DNA from: Prostheceraeus crozeri
Lineage: Eukaryota; Platyhelminthes; Polycladida; Euryleptidae
Assembly (NCBI GenBank): GCA_907163375.1
Contig: CAJQUW010007080.1
Coordinates: forward strand, 62,001 to 126,000
Direction: 5' to 3'
DNA: 64,000 bases
Shown here: piece after piece, positions 56,736-64,000 of the stretch
Layout: every line of letters begins with the position of its first letter
Numbering within the stretch: position 1 is the stretch's first letter
The notes under the pieces: generated by a model
What the model saw: the letters and a program-made list of their open reading frames with translations, nothing else
Databases searched by the model: none
Told to the model about the DNA's origin: nothing
Translations under genes and position numbers: made by a program

Positions 56736-57034
56736 AGTGACTAAGCAAAAATGGAAATTAAATATGCTCAATAAATTCACTTAGAAGTATAAAGGAAAAA
56801 CACAAACTAAAGCCTAACCGGTTTCACCTTTATCCAAGGCTTGTCACGGGCAAGTGAAATATATTTCATAAAATTCAAAAGCTTGTAAGCTATCAAAGAA
56901 ATAGAGAGGCAAAATACATTGGATAACTGGTGTCATAGATCAATACATGTAGACGTATAGACATAGATAAATTTCAGGACATAGACAAATATTCTTCATG
57001 CAATTGCTGGGAGTATACAACTTCTTTATTTTCA

Positions 57035-57425
57035 TTAATTATCCTTATTTAATTTTGGTTTCAGAATCTCCATACACATTTCCTCTTTTGACTCCCGCAT
57101 TATTTTGTTACTTCCACTTGGTAATTTCAAAATAGGCATGACATAAAATGGGGGATCATTATCCTTTGAACAAGAGGAGATATGCTTACTTACATGCAAT
57201 ACTTGATACTTATGATCTCTTACTTGTTGTCGAGTGACTCTTACACGTGACAAGCTATCTCCTGTTTGCCCTACATAAAGTTCTTCACAACCACGACATC
57301 TCATAACACAAATCAGGTCTTTTGATTAGCAGTTCATATTTGCTTTTACGTGAGAATGTTTGATTTCGTCGCCAAATTTAAAAGAAAACACTGCACCTTC
57401 GATGATGTAATGGCAGCATTCACAT
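57035..57425 (-). pseudogene. Penelope-like GIY-YIG endonuclease domain
   Basis: It continues the reverse transcriptase after a frameshift near 57440. A cysteine-rich linker precedes a TAA near 57328 and then MRCRGCEELYVGQTGDSL, the GIY-YIG signature of Penelope-like elements, a basic helix (RVRVTRQQVRDHK), and a C-terminal MCMEILKPKLN. The enzyme would nick target DNA to prime reverse transcription. The two breaks make this copy inactive; the mirrored copy (59155-59601) has Tyr where this one has the TAA, so the lesions arose independently. Confidence 0.75.
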
Positions 57426-59030
57426 CTACCATAACCACATTTTGTAGCACCCACTAATGTTTTCCTGTTTATTTTTTCTCAATTGCCGGAGTAGTGAAGG
57501 AGGCTGACGGTATGTGCGCCTTATTCTGTAGTCTCTAAAAGTCGGATGCACTTTTAAACCAGTGAAGATTGGATTAATAACGTCCCGGAAAAGTTTCGGA
57601 TTATTCGGGTTATATGTGGAAATAAAGGGAATCGTTAAACTGGAATGTTGGTTTTTCTTCACCCTATTGATCTCACTTTTTGCTTTTGATATCGAATCAT
57701 TGATTAGAGGCATTGGATAGCCAAGGGCAAGTAGTTGATTTTTCAGTTCATTGAAACGTACTAATTTTCTTTCAGATTTCGATACTATTCTGCTTTCTCT
57801 GTTCGCAAGGGTGTATGGAATATTACGAATGACATGATTAGGATGGCCGGAATTAAACGGGGCATAGTTATGACCATCCGTAGGTTTATAGAATATGTCA
57901 GTCTCAACTTTGTTATTTTCTTTGTAAACTGTTACGTCCAAAAAATTCAATTTATCTCTGTTCCATTCCATTGTAAAATTTATCTTGCTATTCATATTAT
58001 TCAAAAATTCATGAAACTCTTCTATGTCCCCAAACGAGTCCCTCCAAATCACAAAACAGTCATCCAAGTACCTCACCCACTGCAAGTAATCAAAATCATT
58101 TACATTCAAAATATTTTTCATATGGGCGTACATTTTCTCTTCCAGGAAGCCAACTGATAATGATGCGTATGTAGGGGCGAGTCTTGTGCCCATAGCGGTA
58201 CCAGAAATTTGAAGGAAAAACCTGTCCTCAAAACTGAAGAAATTATTGTTCAAGACAATAGAGATTCCTTTCAATATGAAATTAGTTGTATATCTTTCTT
58301 CGATCAAATCTCTGTACTTTTCTATCCAAAATTCAATTGCTGTAAGTCCTAAATCATTATCAATATTTGTGTATAGAGATGTTACATCAAAAGACACAAA
58401 GGACGAATTTTCCACAAATGTTGGTAACTTGGAGATGAAATGAGAGCTATCTCTACAATAGCTGGGAAGCTTCAAAGTTAAAGGCTTCAAAATTTCATCT
58501 AAGAAGAAGCTCAGGTGATTAGTAAGCCCTTTAGCGCTTGATATGATAGGGCGTAATTTTAAATTTTCTGGTAAGTTGATTTTAGCGTAGCCATATTTAT
58601 CCATCGATTCTAAATCCACATGTAAGCTCGCAATTTTATGTATTTTTGGCAGTCCGTATATAAAAGGGATATCTGCACTAAATTTACTAAGATACTTAGT
58701 CTCTTTAGTCGTTAAACACTGGCTGAAATCATTACAGTATCTTTTGATAAGATTTTGTGTGCTATTAACATCATATTTAAAAATGGGTCTATAGGTATTC
58801 GTGTCATTTAAATGCTCATCGTAGATGCAATTCTTATAATCCTCATAGTTCATTATCACGAACGATCCACCTTTGTCGGCTTTTGTTATATGTATATGCT
58901 CTAGATCACGAAGGTTTTTCAATGCAATTTTCTCCTCCCTGCTTACATTACTCTTCCTTTTCGGTACATTTTCTAATTTTTTAGTTTCCTTTAGCATAAC
59001 ATCTATGTTGTTATCCAGAACAGGGTTCAA
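57426..59030 (-). pseudogene. Penelope-like element reverse transcriptase
   Basis: 535 open codons on the minus strand without an ATG at the front (first frame codons follow a TAA near 59063), so the 5' end is missing or rearranged. An N-terminal ITKADKGGSFVI block typical of Penelope elements is followed by RT motifs SFDVTSLYTNI, GTAMGTRLAPTY and RYLDDCF, then thumb and a basic C-terminal tail. The Penelope group is related to telomerase RT and carries a C-terminal GIY-YIG nuclease, here in the next frame. It is the only part of the palindrome present once, occupying the 1.7-kb spacer between the arms. Confidence 0.85.
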
Positions 59031-59154
59031 ACCTTTGGGTGGTTCAAAATTCGTATCATTTTACATTTGCATTGTAGTTGATGTGGCATTTTCTTCTATT
59101 TGATTTTCATCTTTAAAGTAATCTATTTAACGTAGTCTTCTACAGAAATACACC

Positions 59155-59601
59155 GTATCATCGAAGGTGCAGTGTTTTCTTTTAAATTTGGCGACGAAAT
59201 CAAACATTCTCACGTAAAAGCAAATATGAACTGCTATTCAAAAGACCTGATTTATGTTCTGAGATGTCGTGGTTGTGAAGAACTTTAGATTGCAGGTCGT
59301 TTAGCAAACAGGAGATAGCTTGAGATCACGTGTAAGAGTCCATCGACAACAAGTGAGAGATCATAAGTATCAAGTATTACATGTAAGTAAGCATATCCCT
59401 TCTTGTTCAAAAGATAATGATCCCCCATTTTATGTCATGCCTATTTTGAAATTGCCAAGTGGAAGTAACAAAATAATGCGGGAGTCGAAAGAGGAAATGT
59501 GTATGGAGATTCTGAAACCAAAATTAAATAAGGATAATAATGAAAATAAAGAAGTGGTATACTCCCAGCAATTGCATGAAGAATATTTGTCTATGTCCTG
59601 A
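59155..59601 (+). pseudogene. Inverted copy of the Penelope endonuclease end (right arm)
   Basis: Plus-strand counterpart of 57425-57000. The upstream linker is open, but the GIY-YIG start is destroyed by a stop and rearrangement around 59285-59310, after which RVRVHRQQVRDHK and the MCMEILKPKLN end are retained in frame. Confidence 0.7.
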
Positions 59602-59887
59602 AATTTATCTATGTCCATACGTCTACATGTATTGATCTATGACACCAGTTATCCAATGTATTTTGCCTCTCTATTTCTTCGATAGCTTACAAGCTTTTGA
59701 ATTTTATGAAATATATTTCACTTGCCCGTGACAAGCCTTGGATAAAGGTGAAACCGGTTGGGCTTTAGTTTGTGTTTTTCCTTTATACTTCTAAGTGAAT
59801 TTATTGAGCATATTTAATTTCCATTTTTGCTTATTCACTTTTTTGTATATGTATATATATTCAGAAAGGAAAAACAATCTTTCTTTG

Positions 59888-59928
59888 ACCGGACATGTTT
59901 CGATGTTCAATACATCATCATCAGCGGT
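59888..59928 (-). ncRNA. Hammerhead-ribozyme-like motif (right arm)
   Basis: Exact minus-strand mirror of 56039-56079, with all core bases, both stems and the GTC cleavage triplet unchanged. Its strand is the same as the Penelope reverse transcriptase, about 0.86 kb upstream of that frame. Confidence 0.6.
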
Positions 59929-60239
59929 GGAGTAACAAACAGAGACAGTTTGGGCTACAAAATTGTGCTTTTTCTTTTTGCCTTCTGTGTGGGTTACTAT
60001 TTGTCGTATATATATATATATACATATATATATATTTAAAAGAAAGAACAAATGCTTTGACCGGACATGTTTCAATCTTCTTTCAAGATCAACAAGAAAG
60101 GGAAACAAAAAAGACAAGCTGTGATGCTGGAAACTGTCACATTCACATGATAGTGACATTACTTGCAGTTTAGATGATGCCCCTCAGAAAATGTCAATTG
60201 TGTAACCGATTGGGGTGTAATTTTAGGAGATATGAAATT

Positions 60240-60828
60240 TAGTTCTCATTGTAGCAAAATTTCGTCAAAAGCCTATTCTCGAGCTTATGCCATTTTGAAA
60301 GGGTTTGTGTCTAACAACAAAGACTGTTTGATTCATGTATGTATATAAAGTATTTGTAAGATCAATATTGGAATACAATTGTCAAATTTTTAGCCAAATT
60401 TTACAACGTGATATTGATTCCATCGAAAGTGTGCAACGATATTTCACTCGACAAGTTTGTGAACGCTGCAAAATTTCTTATGAAGACTATGATCATCGTT
60501 TGAAATTATTTGGTCTTCGTTCCTTATTTGAAAGACGGAAAATATTGTATTTTATATCTTTTTTTCAAAGCGTATTATAACATAATTGAAACTGATTTTT
60601 GGAAATATTTGATTTCACTTCATACCCCATACTCTATTAGAAGTTGTGCCAAAAATCTGTGCCAAGTTTTTCCAAAATTCCTTCCTCACACAAAGACATT
60701 GCGTAATTATTTTTTCTGTCGTGTGTTTCCTTTTTTGGAACTCATTACCTGCTAAATGTGATTGTGCACCATCTTTTCAGCGATTTAAAGGAATGTTGAG
60801 ATCAGAAATTTTTCTTTATACTAGATAA
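60240..60828 (+). pseudogene. C-terminal fragment of a LINE reverse transcriptase (right arm)
   Basis: Mirror of 55147-55739. The same RSILEYNCQIF, IESVQRYFTRQVCERC and FWNSLPAKCD blocks occur, with small indels (for example near 60340) that place the pieces in different frames from the left copy. Confidence 0.7.
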
Positions 60829-61539
60829 ATGTACTTTTTCTTTACGTTCTTCGCGCAATCCTGTAAGCGCCTCCCAGGGTCATGGAGCGCGTTTTCTGCA
60901 AAATTGATGAATGTCAATTTTTGAAGAATATGTTGCTTATTATTACTATTATTATTATAGATATGTTCAGAAATTATACATGATTTATAAATGAACATGA
61001 CTTTGTTGTGATACTAGGCCATCATCATTTGCGAAGCATGATATTTCTGCTTTGATAAATCAAGGTGCAATTTATGGGGTTAAAGCTATGTTCATACGAA
61101 GACTATGGAAATAACACTCACACAATTACAAGCATCCTAGTAAAATGCCAGTAAAACATTTCAAGCAGTAGGCTATGTGCATCAAAGGAATAGTTCGCCT
61201 GATATAAAACACATAAATATTTTTGCATGCTATTGCCGTGCGAAGTAGACTAACAGGCCCTATTAATGTACTACTCAAGATTAAATAATGTCAACATGCA
61301 GGCATGCATGTGTGACATGTCCTCATGGCCTCATAGTCTCCCACTGGATTGACGAAATGTGAACTCGCAGTTTGCAAATAAACATATAAACAACGCACAA
61401 ATACACATTTACACGTGCGTTTCAAGTATTGTTTTTTAAAATTTATCTTAGGACATATTTCAAGTGTCAATTCTGGTATATAGAGGGTGCCATGATTATT
61501 CACTCCCACTGTTAGTTCTCAAGTTCGTACAACACCCTC

Positions 61540-61845
61540 TTCACTCGCTAGAGATGCCGCCAGCTTCATCAAGCCATCAAAGTTCGGTCTGATCCAAATT
61601 TTTGGGGGGTTGTTGCACACAAATCAGCTAGACATCGCCTTCAGTCTGTGCAGGGATTGAATGAGCATATTTTTAAGATGAGGGGGCAACCTCTCTGCCG
61701 CATTTCATCGGTGCCTAAGCATGTATTCTACGTACAAGTCCACCGCATTTGGCGGTGGATTAGCGAGGCACAAGATCCCATTTGGCGGGCATCACACATT
61801 GAGCCCTCCGGCCAAATCCCATTAAACATTTGGAAGATTGATTAA
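61540..61845 (+). other. Open frame of unknown identity in the right arm
   Basis: About 98 codons without a stop, including RGQPLCRISSVPKHVF, WRWISEAQDPIWRASH and a terminal IPLNIWKID. The left-arm counterpart (54135-54440, minus strand) is broken by stops. Trp-rich and protein-like, but I recognise no family; it could be a piece of the decayed hAT or another transposon. Confidence 0.3.
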
Positions 61846-62049
61846 CGTAGTGGACTTTGTCATACACCTTTCATTCAATCCTTAATCTGTGAGAAGTGTA
61901 TGTGAACTGTGAAGCATTGCTATTCGAATTTATTTTGAAATTCATTTCTGACAATCTTCAGCGTGTGCCGTGTACCCATCTACATTTTGGAATATATTTT
62001 TTGTTTACAAAATTCTTTCGACTATCGTCTGATTCGTCTCGCTTTTACA

Positions 62050-62181
62050 ATGCCTCGCTTTCAAGAAAGCAAGAAAAGAAAGGGAGAGGAACTGTCTGTC
62101 ACTGGAACCAAACGAATGCGAACTTTGGATATGTATTGGCAAGTTACAATGTGCATTATTCACAAAATGCGGTTCTTTTAG
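62050..62181 (+). other. Possible N-terminal piece of the arm's hAT-type transposon
   Basis: ATG then PRFQESKKRKGEELSVTGTK and RMRTLDMYW, a basic start followed by a short motif seen at the front of some hAT/ZMYM-type transposases. It lies about 0.95 kb upstream of, and on the same strand as, the ERSFS block at 62998. The link is inferred from order and strand. Confidence 0.3.
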
Positions 62182-62997
62182 ATAAGGCGCTCGCTTACTT
62201 TTGCAGCAAGAATGAAGAAGCCATTTCTTCATACATTCTATCACCATTGTATATTATGCTGTATTTCTACATTCTATAAATTTCAAAGCGACTTGCAAAA
62301 AGCTTCATCCTAAGTTTGAAAATGGGATCATTTCGAATAACTGTCATTTTATCCAATATCGGGAATCAATACGAGACCTATTTCACATCAACATGGCTCC
62401 CCCATTCAATAGGCAGCCATGCATGGAGTAAATCTGAGATACATGTGCGCAATGAATAATATTTTGATAATCATGAAAAATGATTGAATATTCAGGTATA
62501 TTCTCATTTTCAGCTGAGGATGTAACTCAATAGGCATACTCAATTCTTCTATTTACATTCTGTTTTCAAAACGTACTATAAGCTGGTATTGGCAGACTAA
62601 CTGAGACGAAATGTCAGTAATGTAAATGTCATAAATGAATGCTTACGACTTTTGGACATCAGAAACCCCTTACATATTTCAGTTGCATGATTCTGGAATT
62701 AAAGAGACATTAAACTGGGGGACTTCTACAAAAATTGGGGCTGTGCGCGGTGCACTGATTCTTCTATTTGCGCCAATTGTCGGGCTCTTGCACCGAAATA
62801 TGTGAATTTCGATCAAATTGATATTTCACTGTTTAATTCAAATAATAATAAATTCATTTATTCTGTTATCTTTCTGCTCTACGTCACTGAGGAGGCCTAG
62901 GCAAGTCTGTCTGAAATTCTTTAGCACCAGTACTAGAATTTTCCTAGTGCTCCATAAAATTTGCATGCATTCTAGAAATTTTGAACAATGAAAGTTT

Positions 62998-63120
62998 GGA
63001 GATATTGGTTCGTCTAATTACCGTTGTTCCTCCTACAACCGCATCTGCAGAGCGCAGCTTTTCACAGCTTGCGCCGCCTCTTGACTTGGCTTCGGTCAAC
63101 GACTCAATCACTTGGCAGTT
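62998..63120 (+). pseudogene. hAT-type transposase C-terminal fragment (right arm)
   Basis: Encodes LEILVRLITVVPPTTASAER followed by SFSQL, the conserved hAT C-terminal block, then an LRSTT segment in a shifted frame. Mirror of 48868-48990. It shows that the arms include an older DNA transposon. Confidence 0.5.
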
Positions 63121-64000
63121 CTGTACATTCATAAAGAGTTAGCGTGGACCTTAGATTTGGAGGAGGTATGTAAGGAGTTTATCTTCGAAGACAACCGGTC
63201 ACACATTTTTGGACCATAAGGGCGTTTGGGTAAGATTTCCCCCAAGGCACTGAAATACACAGCATTCATGACGCAATTAATGTTTTTTCTTTTAATACAG
63301 CATGTATGTCTATCGCGTAAAGTGGGAAATTGCAGAGACAATAAGGGGTATTTATGAACTATGAGCGGCTCTTCCTTATAAACAAGTCAATACTGGAAAG
63401 CAATTACGTAAGATTTCATAATATATCATGGATTAATTTTTAACGATATTTTATCTGAAAATTTGTCGGACCGCCCCCCCTAGGAAAAATTCGCTGCTGC
63501 GCCCCTGGTTTTGTGGACCGCTTACCTTACCAAAAGGGTAAAGTAATTTAGTTGACCGATTTCATGGAGTCCACTGGATCGAGACGATGACGCACGCGCA
63601 ATTGGACGTGTGTGTCTAGTGTCCGTTCACTTAGCGAACCCGTGTACATACGCCTTAAGTCTGAAATTATGAATTCAATATTTTTCAAAAATTGATTATT
63701 TGAGTATGTTTTGGAAGTTAATGGTAGATAGCCTTGATGAATGGCAAGTTTTGTCAATTATCGCATGTAAGCGTCTTGAAACAATGAGATAGTAAAATGG
63801 AGAGACTCTATGAGAGACTATATATATATATATAGTCAAATAGATTTTTTGAACATATATGCAATTTATAAATAGCCTGCTAGAATCTGAGTTATGCGGC
63901 TTCGGATGCAAAATGGGTAATTTTGGACCCATGCGCAGACTTAAAGATATAACACCACCATTCGATAAATAATTGCATGAATCGATTGAAGCTTTATGAC

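Larger units (their letters stand above)
47983..57411. repeat. Left arm of a large inverted repeat
   Basis: The sequence reads as the complement of 59155-64000. Paired positions sum to about 111,983 left of the LINE and about 115,970 right of it, the difference equalling the LINE length. About 4.85 kb of arm is visible; the pair to anything left of 47983 lies off the window. Arms differ by scattered substitutions and small indels. Besides the LINE, the left arm has about 0.55 kb extra (56190-56735). Confidence 0.9.
59155..64000. repeat. Right arm of the large inverted repeat
   Basis: Complement of 47983-57411 without the LINE and the 0.55-kb extra segment. It starts in the middle of the Penelope endonuclease linker and continues past the window edge. 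Confidence 0.9.

Noticed and set aside
57412..59154. Assembly fold-back artefact as the cause of the palindrome
   Set aside because: Arms differ by substitutions, independent frame lesions, a 4-kb LINE with target duplication and a 0.55-kb segment, which an artefact from one molecule would not show. Long-read support is still needed.

Overview
The window looks like nuclear DNA of an invertebrate animal. It is AT-rich and gene-poor, with GT-AG introns, tRNA-derived SINEs and metazoan transposon families (Polinton/Maverick, Penelope-like, CR1/L2-like LINE, piggyBac, CMC/Chapaev-like, hAT, Tc1/mariner). The phylum cannot be fixed from the sequence. Nearly all recognisable coding sequence belongs to mobile elements; only three short exon candidates look like host genes.

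Layout. (1) 1-5530: one end of a Polinton/adintovirus-like element. It carries a coiled-coil protein, two small glycine/alanine-rich hydrophobic virion-type proteins, a double-jelly-roll type major capsid protein, a phospholipase A2-like domain fused in one frame to a DDE integrase, and an adenovirus-type cysteine protease on the opposite strand. A broken second copy of the protease start and promoter-like repeats follow. DNA polymerase B and the packaging ATPase are not in the window and would lie to the left or be lost. (2) 7001-7429: short tandem repeats and a GC-rich hairpin. (3) 7442-17829 and 19982-31323: two direct copies (A and B) of a segmental duplication of about 11 kb. Each ends in a candidate host exon. 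The copies differ by later insertions: a hAT-type MITE in A, and a 3.6-kb Chapaev-like transposon with 475-bp terminal inverted repeats in B. Both share a mariner-type foldback element, a Penelope endonuclease fragment and SINEs. (4) 33865-36935: a piggyBac element with TTAA duplications and a broken, intron-containing transposase, inserted in a region holding five copies of a 16-bp motif. (5) 37-47 kb: sparse intergenic DNA with SINEs and hAT and Tc1/mariner remnants. (6) 47983-64000: a large inverted repeat running off the right edge. Its arms flank a Penelope-like reverse transcriptase, carry hammerhead-ribozyme-like motifs, and are interrupted on the left by a 4-kb LINE whose empty site survives in the other arm.

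Most notable. (a) The candidate exon in copies A and B differs at 25 nonsynonymous but only 3 synonymous sites, and is about four times more diverged than its upstream flank, which is the pattern of diversifying selection. (b) The Polinton has a PLA2-integrase fusion followed by a canonical A AAA AAA slippery heptamer exactly where the integrase C-terminal domain continues in the -1 frame. (c) Hammerhead-like motifs sit in mirrored positions of the Penelope-centred palindrome. (d) A same-strand 16-bp motif recurs at about 170-190 bp spacing in otherwise dissimilar DNA.

All identifications are by eye from motifs. No database search or alignment program was run. Percentages and counts are hand counts over the stretches named.
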